Assembly (NCBI GenBank): GCA_019247245.1
Contig: JAFAPF010000319.1
Location: 1-5,830, forward strand
DNA from: Rubrobacter sp.
GTDB lineage: Bacteria; Actinomycetota; Rubrobacteria; Rubrobacterales; Rubrobacteraceae
Direction: 5' to 3'
DNA length: 5,830 nt
The notes beneath the pieces are model-generated. The model did no database searches, had not been told where the DNA came from, and saw only the letters and a list, made by a program, of their open reading frames with translations. Of this stretch, positions 1 to 5,123 are shown piece by piece; the stretch's first letter is position 1; each line of letters begins with the position of its first letter. Position numbers and translations under genes: made by a program.

Positions 1-974
1 TGGGAAAGGGGGTAGACGGTGTTGTCGGTGCGAGGATAGGAGATGTAACCCTCGGTGTACAAATCCTCGGCGAGCCGCGCGGCTCGCGAGGGGCTGATAC
101 CGAGGTTGGCCGCCGCCGACAGGAAACCGGTGGTGTTGAACGGTACCGGAGGCAGGCGGGTAGCCACCTTCTTCTCGATCTCTGTGACCCTAGCTGTATC
201 CGTCAGGTTCTCGTAGGCCGCCCGCGCGGCGGCTTCTTCCTTGAACCGGCCATGGGCATGGTGGGCCGTGAACGCTTCGCCGTTCTTGAGAGTGGCCTCT
301 ACCTCCCAGTAGGGTTCGGGAGTGAACGCCCGGCGCTCGCGCTCGCGCTCGGCGATCAACACCAAGGTTGGGCTCTGGACGCGACCCACGGAGAGAAAGG
401 CGCTCCCGTAGCGCTTCGTCGCCCGTGAGACCCAGCGCGTCAGCGTCGCACCCCAGATCAAGTCTATATCTTGTCGCGCTTCGCCCGCTGCTGCTAGCTC
501 TTTGGAGACCTCGACGAGATCGTCAAAGGCCCGCGCTACCTCGCTCTTAGTGAGGGCGGAAAAGCGCGCACGCTCGACATGGTCCACGAGCTTCGGATTG
601 GTCGCGAATACCAGTGAAAGGGCCTCAACGCCGATAAGTTCACCCTCCCGGTCGAAGTCTGTCGCGATCACCACGCGCTCAGCCTTTTTGGCCAGAGAGC
701 GTACCGCCTCGGCCATGCCTTTCTCAGAGACGGATTTTTGGATCTCCGCATCTATGAGGCTGGCCGGCTCGACCTTCTGCCAGTTGGAGTACTCCTCAGG
801 ATATTCGGTGTTCAGGACGTGACCTTTAAGACCTACCGAGACGCAATCCTCGTCTTTCCAGGTAAAGGCATGATACGGGATGCTCCGGTGCTTACCGCCC
901 TTCACAGGCCCTTCGGCTAGGAACTGGGATATCTTCTTGGCCGCGTTTGCTTTTTCGGAGATTATTAGTCGCAT
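1..974 (-). CDS. topA: DNA topoisomerase I (type IA), N-terminal 324 codons, archaeal-like; runs off the left edge
   Basis: Type IA topoisomerases relax negatively supercoiled DNA by cutting one strand through a 5'-phosphotyrosine, passing the other strand and resealing. The Toprim domain fills residues 1 to about 140: MRLIISEK carries the conserved Glu7, and DFDREGELIG gives the metal-binding acidic triad D106, D108, E110. SVGRVQSPTL at 195-204 is a signature of the family core. GYISYPRTDN at 309-318 holds the nucleophile Tyr313, equivalent to Y319 in E. coli. The window ends eleven residues later, so the rest of the core and any C-terminal zinc fingers are not visible. The opening (SEKANAAKKI, then GLKGHVLNTEYPEEYSNW and the PASLIDA motif) resembles haloarchaeal TopA more than E. 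coli TopA; that is recalled family knowledge. The reading frame is clean for 324 codons. ATG at 974-972 is chosen because it starts exactly at the Toprim strand. No Shine-Dalgarno sequence is visible, and a -10 box lies nine bases upstream. The family call is near certain; the archaeal affinity is moderate. Confidence 0.95.
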   Translation of the reverse strand, partial: MRLIISEKANAAKKISQFLAEGPVKGGKHRSIPYHAFTWKDEDCVSVGLKGHVLNTEYPEEYSNWQKVEPASLIDAEIQKSVSEKGMAEAVRSLAKKAERVVIATDFDREGELIGVEALSLVFATNPKLVDHVERARFSALTKSEVARAFDDLVEVSKELAAAGEARQDIDLIWGATLTRWVSRATKRYGSAFLSVGRVQSPTLVLIAERERERRAFTPEPYWEVEATLKNGEAFTAHHAHGRFKEEAAARAAYENLTDTARVTEIEKKVATRLPPVPFNTTGFLSAAANLGISPSRAARLAEDLYTEGYISYPRTDNTVYPLS

Positions 975-983
975 ATTGTTACG

Positions 984-989
984 ATTCTA
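984..989 (-). promoter_or_regulatory. Candidate -10 box of the topoisomerase gene, near-leaderless
   Basis: On the minus strand TAGAAT matches the actinobacterial TANNNT -10 consensus and is only nine bases from the ATG. Initiation six to seven bases downstream would give a leader of two or three bases, which fits the absence of a Shine-Dalgarno sequence. The -35 position (CGTCAA-like) is poor. This is inferred from spacing only. Confidence 0.4.
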
Positions 990-1031
990 CACCAGCAAAA
1001 CACACTTTGACGGATGATAGTAAACCTCTGT

Positions 1032-1169
1032 TCATCGAACCAACCCTGTTTTGCTGAGGTCGCGCTTGGACTCTACTATGAGCCATATTGTTCCCCCTCC
1101 GTCATAGTTATGAGACTCAACCTCATCGATCACGAGGTTGAGAACGCCCGTCAAGCCACTTCTTAACAT
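1032..1169 (-). CDS. Possible small protein of unknown function, 45 residues
   Basis: This minus-strand ORF starts at ATG 1169-1167 and ends at TGA 1034-1032, 57 bases before the topoisomerase start on the same strand. The translation has a protein-like pattern: a hydrophobic-acidic stretch (VLNLVIDEVESHNYDGGG), then TIWLIVESKRDLSKTGLVR. There is no cysteine, membrane segment or known motif. A GGAG lies eleven bases upstream, somewhat far for a ribosome binding site. The frame is open without an ATG for roughly another 25 codons upstream, back to a TAG near 1247, so this could be the tail of a decayed longer gene. A perfect 9-bp inverted repeat at 1116-1142 lies inside it. I do not recognise the product. 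It may be a real small gene leading into topA or a chance ORF. Confidence 0.3.
   Translation of the reverse strand: MLRSGLTGVLNLVIDEVESHNYDGGGTIWLIVESKRDLSKTGLVR
1116..1142. repeat. Perfect 9-bp inverted repeat with 9-base spacer
   Basis: CTCAACCTC at 1116-1124 is exactly complementary to GAGGTTGAG at 1134-1142, separated by ATCGATCAC. No run of T follows on either strand, so an intrinsic terminator is unlikely. The 18-bp centre-to-centre distance of the arms is compatible with a dimeric regulator operator. It also lies within the possible 45-residue ORF, whose LNLV...DEVE stretch it encodes. Confidence 0.6.
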
Positions 1170-1465
1170 CTTATAACATATCTCCAAAATACTGCAAACG
1201 CTGCTACCGACAGGGTGGCCTGTTTGCCCAGAGTCCGGTCTGAACTAAGTCGGCATTCTGAAGTACACCTAATAACTACCCTGCCCCACATGTTGCGGTT
1301 CTTCTAACTCATCCTAGGCTCCTCGGACGTAATGCTCTACGCTGCTGACCAGTGCGTGACGAACGATACACGAGGCCAACGAGCCATCAAAGTGTAATCT
1401 TGCTAGGGACAATACATCCCGTTAGGGCGATGCTGAGGCGAGCCTAGGAAAAGATTGGTCGGGGG
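1170..1465. other. Non-coding or decayed stretch, no supported gene
   Basis: All six frames are interrupted. The longest plus-strand ATG ORF seen here has 21 codons (1331 onward, no ribosome binding site). Short minus-strand frames near 1180-1250 look vaguely protein-like (for example SSDRTLGKQATLSVAAFAVF) but have no start, so they may be remnants of the gene whose tail is the 45-residue ORF. No tRNA, convincing promoter or CRISPR structure was seen. Confidence 0.5.
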
Positions 1466-1642
1466 ATGAGTCTAGAGCTGGTACTGGGGCTGACTGGTGT
1501 TCTGGTAGGTGGCGGCGCGCTCATCTTTGCATTCCTAGCTTGGTTGAACTCTCGAAAATCCGTAAAAAGTAGCGAAGAGATCGCTGGGGACCTCCGAGGA
1601 GCAGCTGAGGCTCGCCAGAAAGCAGGCTCAGACGCGGCCTGA
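1466..1642 (+). CDS. Small single-pass membrane protein, 58 residues, unknown function
   Basis: ATG 1466 to TGA 1640-1642. The N-terminus is a clear hydrophobic segment at about residues 5-27 (LVLGLTGVLVGGGALIFAFL, then AWL) with a GGG kink. A basic turn follows (NSRKSVK), then an acidic and alanine-rich tail predicted to be helical (SSEEIAGDLRGAAEARQKAG) ending SDAA. This suggests a short N-out, C-in anchor with a cytoplasmic tail; the orientation is inferred from the positive charges after the helix. The start has no well-spaced Shine-Dalgarno sequence: GGGGG touches the ATG, and AGGAAAAG (1446-1453) is 12 bases away. A ribosome binding site and gene follow downstream, so it could be the first gene of a short operon. 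No family is recognised. Small size and composition resemble accessory membrane proteins of phages and plasmids, but no function can be assigned. Confidence 0.55.
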   Translation: MSLELVLGLTGVLVGGGALIFAFLAWLNSRKSVKSSEEIAGDLRGAAEARQKAGSDAA

Positions 1643-1756
1643 TCTGGAGGTAACAGCGGTGCGCCTGCTAGAGCCCGAGGAAGCGGAAGGTGTGAGCGAA
1701 CTCCTCCGGGAGTCGAGGAGGAGAGGGATCGCGAGAGGGAGTGGGAGGAGAAGTCA

Positions 1757-2193
1757 ATGCACATCGAACAGCTGCCTATGGCAGAGCGTCTCTGTGAGGA
1801 AGACAAGCTAAGCAGGGAGTATTTGGACATATTAGCGAACAAGAATCGCTACCAAGGGCCCCTTCCCGATAAAGTGGCGCGGGTAGATCTCGCTAACTGG
1901 GGGGAGAGCGCAGCCTTTGGGGTTATGGGCTGTATCTTCTTCGAGTCTTCTCATCTCTCAAGCCTCTTGACTACTTCAGCGACGATGCGAAGGTCTTTGA
2001 TAATCAGATCGGCGCCTACAAAGTGGAGGTAGGCAACGACAAGGACATCCTACTCACCCCCACCGGAGGATACTCCTTCGATATCGCCGTCTCAATACGC
2101 TCGGCCGGGACTACTTGGGTTGCGTATGACCTCTCCTGCCCTACGGGCTCATTCACGCAGAACGTTAAGGCGCTAGAGCTTCCGGATCGGTAG
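1757..2193 (+). pseudogene. Unknown protein of about 145 residues, broken by a frameshift near a six-G run
   Basis: The start ATG 1757 is well supported by GGAGGAG at 1744-1750, six bases upstream. The first frame gives MHIEQLPMAERLCEEDKLSR and continues through YLDILANKNRYQGPLPDK to DLANWG. It then meets a run of six G (1899-1904) and reads into low-quality sequence, stopping at 2032. The frame one lower continues sensibly from the G run: GYGLYLLRVFSSLKPLDYF, then a beta-rich-looking stretch (VEVGNDKDILLTPTGGYSFD) ending ALELPDR at TAG 2191-2193. One deleted base in or just after the G run would join the two halves. The C-terminal half has a single cysteine (YDLSCPTG). I recognise no domain. 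An upstream GTG at 1659 with GGAGG at 1646-1650 opens another frame (VRLLEPEEAEGVSELLRE), which may be a further displaced N-terminal piece. The break could be mutation or a sequencing error. Confidence 0.45.
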
Positions 2194-2208
2194 CTCGGAT
2201 CGGTAGCT
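2183..2208. repeat. 13-bp perfect tandem duplication across a stop codon
   Basis: CGGATCGGTAGCT occurs twice without a gap (2183-2195 and 2196-2208). The first copy contains the TAG stop of the preceding gene. The second copy runs into a 10-bp palindrome, GGTAGCTACC, at 2202-2211. This looks like a replication-slippage duplication. The reading frame outcome is unchanged, because the stop precedes the second copy. Confidence 0.85.
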
Positions 2209-2457
2209 ACCTACATACTTACCTCCGCACGGGACGTGCTTCGAATGGTAGAAAGGGATGTTTACATGCGGATAGTGATCTTTTGGCATAATAAGACGTG
2301 AACTACACTTTCCGCACCACCCTATCTGAGGGTGTCTCAAAAGATTTCTACTATTAGGCAGCCTAAACCTTTAGGTGTTACAAGCAAGTAGAGCAGCCAG
2401 AAAGGGTGATGGGCCAGGTTCTAGATAGGCGTCAAATATTTAATAGCATCTACTCCT
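2209..2457. other. Intergenic stretch of about 250 bases with one small hairpin
   Basis: No supported gene is seen in either strand. A 6-bp stem (CACCCT 2318-2323, AGGGTG 2329-2334, loop ATCTG) lies here without a following T run. Its right arm continues as GTGTCTCAAAAG, which is reminiscent of the tips of some insertion sequences (GGGTGTCTCAAAA-like ends), but no transposase or matching inverted end was found in the window. Confidence 0.35.
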
Positions 2458-2467
2458 AGGAGCTGTT

Positions 2468-2956
2468 ATGGTTTCAAATGAGATGAGACCTCCCATAGAG
2501 ATGGGGCACAAGGGTAAGGAGGAACCCAACGATAAAGAGATAAAGCAGCTACAGCGGAGTCTAAACGAGCAAGTGCTCGAAGGGGCCACGGCAGATCCCC
2601 AGTGGAGGCAGAGGTTTATCGAGGACCCGGAAATGCTACGGCCGAGTTCCCGGAAGTCCAGAGGTTCCGGGAGACGTACGAAATCGAACCATTGCCTGAT
2701 AGCCATGCCCGCTCAGAAGGAAGATCTTGTACAGCTAAACCGGAGCTTCTGGGAGAAGGTGCTTGAGCGGCAGCAAGTGACCCCCTCTGGAAACAGCAGC
2801 TCCTCAACCACCCGGGAAGCAACCTTGAATGCGTACGACTTCCCGGAGCTTAAGAGGGTCGAGGAGCTACAGCAGAGTGCTGATTACTCAGGGAAGGCAA
2901 AGGTCGCAGGCCACCTCATACCAGGTACATCCCAAGTGATGACAAACCCATATTAA
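2468..2956 (+). CDS. Tandem NHLP/Nif11-like leader protein, 162 residues, with two frame-displaced patches
   Basis: ATG 2468 follows AGGAG (2458-2462) at a five-base spacing, and the frame is open to TAA 2954-2956. Residues 28-55 (LQRSLNEQVLEGATADPQWR to IEDPE) resemble the helical leader of NHLP/Nif11-type RiPP precursors, in which a WEKVLERA-sDPxWRxxLLxDP pattern recurs. A second copy starts at residue 90 (LNRSFWEKVLER). Its continuation is in the frame one lower at about 2770-2827 (ASDPLWKQQLLNHPGSNLE), and the main frame then resumes with NAYDFPELKRVEEL. Likewise, copy one continues in that lower frame at about 2632-2710 (NATAEFPEVQRFRETYE). So each copy reads helix, DP motif, then FPE(V/L)xR, with paired compensating indels keeping one ORF open. 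The tail contains KVAGHLIPGTSQVMTNPY and no cysteine. In this family the leader directs modification enzymes to a C-terminal core, but no such enzyme is in the window. It could be a live diverged precursor, a decayed one, or an unrelated helical repeat protein. An internal ATG at 2705 could start the second copy alone but has no ribosome binding site. Confidence 0.5.
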   Translation: MVSNEMRPPIEMGHKGKEEPNDKEIKQLQRSLNEQVLEGATADPQWRQRFIEDPEMLRPSSRKSRGSGRRTKSNHCLIAMPAQKEDLVQLNRSFWEKVLERQQVTPSGNSSSSTTREATLNAYDFPELKRVEELQQSADYSGKAKVAGHLIPGTSQVMTNPY

Positions 2957-3193
2957 TACACTTCTATGCAGAAGGGTTTTTGCTGTCCTTTCTACACCTT
3001 AAAGCAAACGAATTATTCGGGTTAACCGAGCTGTGTAATGAGCAGTAAAGCCTCCGACCTCGCAGTGTTTCACTAGTGCCAGATACGGCCGCTCGGTGGC
3101 CTCGGCGATGAAGCTCGAGGAGTACGCGAGAAGGTCCCTTACGTCAGCCCTTTAAGAGCCCAGCAAAGTGTGAAAGTACAAAACACAACCTGA
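2957..3193. other. Decayed or non-coding stretch before the recombinase relic
   Basis: Frames are short and broken. An ATG at 3038 reads only MSSKASDLAVFH before a stop. A frame around 3112 reads MKLEEYARRSLTSAL. Both may be shards of a longer degraded gene, possibly the recombinase that follows, but the link is not demonstrable here. GCAGAAGGGTTTTTGCTG near 2969 was considered as a terminator and is too weak. Confidence 0.3.
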
Positions 3194-3439
3194 GCTACGG
3201 TTCCCGCCCTGCTAGGTGCGAAAGAGGCTGACGAGGAGTTGGTAGAATGCTATGCTAAGCTCGTACTTGAAAAACTCCAAACCCTATCCCCCGACGAGAG
3301 GCGGCTGCTCTACAAAACGCTTTAGGAGGTTACTAACCCGGTGTCGAGGGAAGGCGAGATCAGGATCAGGCGGCTACCTTTCCTCATCGACGAAGAAGAC
3401 TGTTGGCGGGAGAAAACCGCATATGGTTACATGCTGTAA
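3194..3439 (+). pseudogene. Possible C-terminal relic of a serine recombinase, one in-frame amber
   Basis: After a TGA at 3191 one frame reads AKEADEELVECYAKLVLEKL, then QTLSPDERRLLYKTL, meets TAG at 3323-3325, and continues in the same frame with EVTNPVSREGEIRIRRLPFL and DEEDCWREKTAYGYML to TAA 3437-3439. The heptad-like helix followed by LSPDERR(L/V)Y and a short beta segment resembles the coiled-coil and tail of large serine recombinases; this comes from memory of the family. There is no start codon and no catalytic N-terminal domain, so it would be a dead fragment. Its end abuts the tRNA-like attachment sequence, where recombinase genes of integrative elements commonly sit. An alternative is an unrelated small helical protein that has lost its start. 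The amber could come from a CAG codon, but that is speculation. Confidence 0.3.
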
Positions 3440-3440
3440 C

Positions 3441-3476
3441 GGGGTACCGAGGGTTCGAATTCCTCCTACTTCGCTC
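3441..3476 (+). other. tRNA-Ser-like 3' end (T-arm and acceptor strand), probable attachment site
   Basis: GGGGTACC (3441-3448) is followed by a T-arm: stem GAGGG (3449-3453), loop TTCGAAT (3454-3460), stem TCCTC (3461-3465, one G.T pair where C61 is normally invariant). A seven-base acceptor strand CTACTTC, a G at the discriminator position, and CTC in place of CCA complete it. The run GTACCGAGGGTTCGAAT and the discriminator G resemble bacterial tRNA-Ser. No D-arm or anticodon arm is present upstream, so this is a fragment, not a tRNA gene. Tyrosine integrases of actinobacterial elements target tRNA 3' ends, and the integrase gene ends about 110 bases to the right. The att assignment is inferred from this juxtaposition. 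Confidence 0.5.
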
Positions 3477-3583
3477 TCATTTCTTGCGTTTTGCAGGATA
3501 AACATAAACGAAAAGGGGAAAGGCGGGAGAAGCCACGCCCCGATTTACACCACTTAGTACACCAACGTAATTCGAAGAGACTT

Positions 3584-4722
3584 TTAGGATAGAGCAGCTT
3601 CCATGGCGGCGGCAGTCTGATCCCCCATGCCGGGCAGGACGTGGCTGTAGCGATCCAGCGTCATTGCTACCGAGGCGTGGCCTAACAGCTCTTGCACCAG
3701 CTTGGGATGGTGGCCACGAGAGAGCAGTAGCGTGGCGCAGGTGTGGCGTAGGTCGTGGAAACGTATATCCGGCAGTCCTGCCTTTTTGAGGAGCGGCTTG
3801 AACGAGGTCGTAGCAACGTTGCGGAGGTCGAGAGGCTTGCCAGCGGTGGTGCAGAAGACGAGGTCGTGCTCATACCATAGGCTTCCCACGTTGAGTCTTT
3901 CCTCTAGCTGACGTGCTCTGTGCCGCTTGAGCGCTTCGACAGCGCGGGTAGTGAGCTTTATGTTGCGGCCCCTGCCGTTTTTGGGTGTGGTGAAGGTGGG
4001 ACCGATCCTGGCCTGGGACCTGGTGCACCTGACACTCAAGACGGCCCCGCCAGCAGCGTCGGTGTCGATGTCTTTCCACTTGAGGCCCAGAAGCTCGCCA
4101 ATCCTGAGCCCCGCCGTGACGGCAAGTATGTAAAGGGCTTCGAGGCGGTTCTCACGAGACGTCTCTAAGAGGCACTTGGCTTGCTCGGTGTCCAAAGGGC
4201 ATATCTCTTCGGGGCTCGGCTTCGGGGGCGTGACGGCCTTGCAGACATTGCGAGGGACTATCCCCCACTTGACAGCCTGCTCCAAGGCCTTGTGGAGGAT
4301 GGCGTGCATCAGGCGGACGGTGCCAGGTGCGAGGCCTTCGTCAAGCTTAGACTGGTAGAAGCCTTGCACGTGGTCGGGGCCCAGGTCCTTAAGCTTCCTG
4401 TTGCCTATCATATAGGCTTTATATGGATGCGGATCATGCGCTCGTAGCTCTCATAGGTCGAGGGCTTGACGGAGCCCTTGACTGAGCCATTCAACCAGCG
4501 GTCCAGGTACGCTGCCAATGTCTGGTTCTCGCCCTCGAAAACGAGGCCTGTGTCTCTGTCGGCCATCGCCCTGGTCAGCTTCTCGTTCGCTTCTGCGCGC
4601 GTCCTGCCGTAGAGGGTCTTGCGCCGAGGCCCGGTGGACGTCTCTATCCAGTAGCGGGCCATGTAGAGCCCACTCTTCCTATGGCGTGTGATGCTCCCCT
4701 CGCCATTGCCGCGTTTACCCAT
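3584..4722 (-). pseudogene. int: Tyrosine site-specific integrase, split by a 2-bp duplication
   Basis: This enzyme family integrates and excises mobile elements through a 3'-phosphotyrosine intermediate. The N-terminal ORF (4722-4408, 104 residues) has the GNGEGSI-type arm-binding domain (MGKRGNGEGSITRHRKSGLY) and the start of the SAM-like core-binding domain (STYESYERMIRIHIKP). It stops at TGA 4410-4408. The second ORF (4411-3584, 275 residues) resumes with MIGNRKLKDLGPDHVQGFYQ and carries the whole catalytic domain: R103 in TAGLRIGELLGL, K144 in TPKNGRG, H219 and R222 in HDLRH, H245 in LLGHASVAM, and nucleophile Y255 in LDRYSHV. Removing one AT from CCTATATGATAGG restores IKPMIGNRK and a protein of about 378 residues, normal for the family. 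The two ORFs overlap as ATGA, so reinitiation might still make two pieces. It starts three bases after the upstream regulator, with GAGAGG overlapping that gene's end, so it is in the same operon. The family call is certain; activity is doubtful. Confidence 0.9.
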
Positions 4723-4725
4723 TCT

Positions 4726-4944
4726 TCAGCCCTCTCTTCTGGTCAGTTCTCGAGGATCCATATCGAGGGCTTTTGCTAGCTTGCGAATGGTGCTGAAGCG
4801 TGGCTCGACCTGATCGTTCTCTACCCTAAGCACCGTGCTTAGGCCCAATCCAGCGGCTCTGGCCAACTCCTTCTGCGTCAGGAGCCGGTCTTCTCTTGCT
4901 AGACGAAGGTTGTTGCCTATCCTCACGTTATCAATTGTAAGCAC
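4726..4944 (-). CDS. Xre/Cro-CI family HTH regulator, 72 residues
   Basis: This is a single-domain DNA-binding protein of the lambda-repressor-like HTH_3 class. Residues 12-27 form helix 1 into LTQKEL, residues 23-31 are helix 2 (TQKELARAA), GLGLSTVLRVEN (32-43) holds the turn and recognition helix, and PRFSTIRKLAKALDMDPREL supplies helices 4 and 5. There is no dimerisation or protease-sensitive extension. The start taken is GTG 4944-4942, without a strong ribosome binding site. A second GTG at 4926-4924 (giving MRIGNNLRLARE) is the position where many relatives begin, so the first six residues are uncertain. It is followed at once by the integrase gene, the slot taken by excisionase or regulator genes in pSAM2-like elements. 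It probably regulates its own promoter and the divergent one through the repeats at 4989-5017. It could instead act as a recombination directionality factor, but the fold is Xre rather than the MerR-like fold usual for Xis. Confidence 0.85.
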   Translation of the reverse strand: MLTIDNVRIGNNLRLAREDRLLTQKELARAAGLGLSTVLRVENDQVEPRFSTIRKLAKALDMDPRELTRREG

Positions 4945-4978
4945 CGCTCGCTTCGCTCGCTGCCCGTCTATTGCTCTT

Positions 4979-4987
4979 ATTATAACA
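4979..4987 (-). promoter_or_regulatory. Extended -10 promoter for the regulator-integrase operon
   Basis: On the minus strand the sequence reads TGT TATAAT, a perfect -10 hexamer with a TGn extension, 34 bases before the GTG start of the regulator. The -35 position is a poor match (TATATA), which an extended -10 can compensate. One operator-like repeat falls in the spacer. Confidence 0.6.
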
Positions 4988-4988
4988 T

Positions 4989-5017
4989 AAAAGACACTTT
5001 ATATATACTTAAAAGAC
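4989..5017. repeat. Operator-like direct repeat AAAAGAC, 22-bp period
   Basis: AAAAGAC occurs at 4989-4995 and at 5011-5017, each followed by a TTTA within a few bases. The 22-bp period is two helical turns, so both copies face the same side of the DNA. The first lies in the leftward promoter spacer, and the second directly abuts the -35 of the rightward promoter. These are likely sites for the adjacent Xre regulator. This is inference from placement. Confidence 0.4.
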
Positions 5018-5046
5018 TTTACTATGAATATGAAATGACGTATAAT
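5018..5046 (+). promoter_or_regulatory. Rightward promoter for the zinc-ribbon operon
   Basis: TTTACT (5018-5023, four of six matches to TTGACA) is separated by 17 bases from a perfect TATAAT (5041-5046). Transcription would begin near 5053, giving a leader of about 70 bases before the ATG at 5124. It is divergent from the leftward promoter. Confidence 0.6.
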
Positions 5047-5067
5047 AAAGGTGTCAGATAAAGAAGC

Positions 5068-5099
5068 GGCCCCGGCGGTGTTGGTAGCACCCCGAGGCC
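5068..5099 (+). promoter_or_regulatory. Stem-loop in the 5' leader of the zinc-ribbon gene
   Basis: GGCC (5068-5071), CGG (5073-5075) and GGTG (5077-5080) pair with GGCC (5096-5099), CCG (5092-5094) and CACC (5088-5091). The stem has 11 pairs, one mismatch and one bulge, around a seven-base loop. It ends nine bases before the Shine-Dalgarno sequence and has no T run, so it is not a plain terminator. It may stabilise the mRNA or modulate translation. Confidence 0.4.
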
Positions 5100-5123
5100 C
5101 GACCACCAGGAGGTAAGTTCCTG

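Noticed and set aside
1444..1842. 132-residue minus-strand ORF
   Set aside because: Serine- and proline-rich antisense shadow of the membrane protein and the gene at 1757.
2969..2992. Terminator after the 162-residue ORF (AGAAGG, T5, CCTTTCT)
   Set aside because: The stem needs a bulge and no T run follows it; not convincing.
3392..3473. Complete class II tRNA, using GAAGAAG (3392-3398) as the 5' acceptor strand against CTACTTC
   Set aside because: Six of seven pairs and a plausible length, but no D-arm, and the only anticodon-like hairpin lacks U33; the region reads better as a protein tail.
3522..3539. Terminator after the integrase (GGCG and CGCC arms, then T-rich on the minus strand)
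   Set aside because: Only four pairs around a ten-base loop and no continuous T run.
3252..3557. 101-residue plus-strand ORF
   Set aside because: Low-complexity arginine/serine translation spanning the recombinase relic and the tRNA-like fragment; judged a shadow frame.
4985..5060. AT-rich iteron-type replication origin
   Set aside because: Only two 7-bp repeats and no replication protein gene; better explained as promoters and operators.
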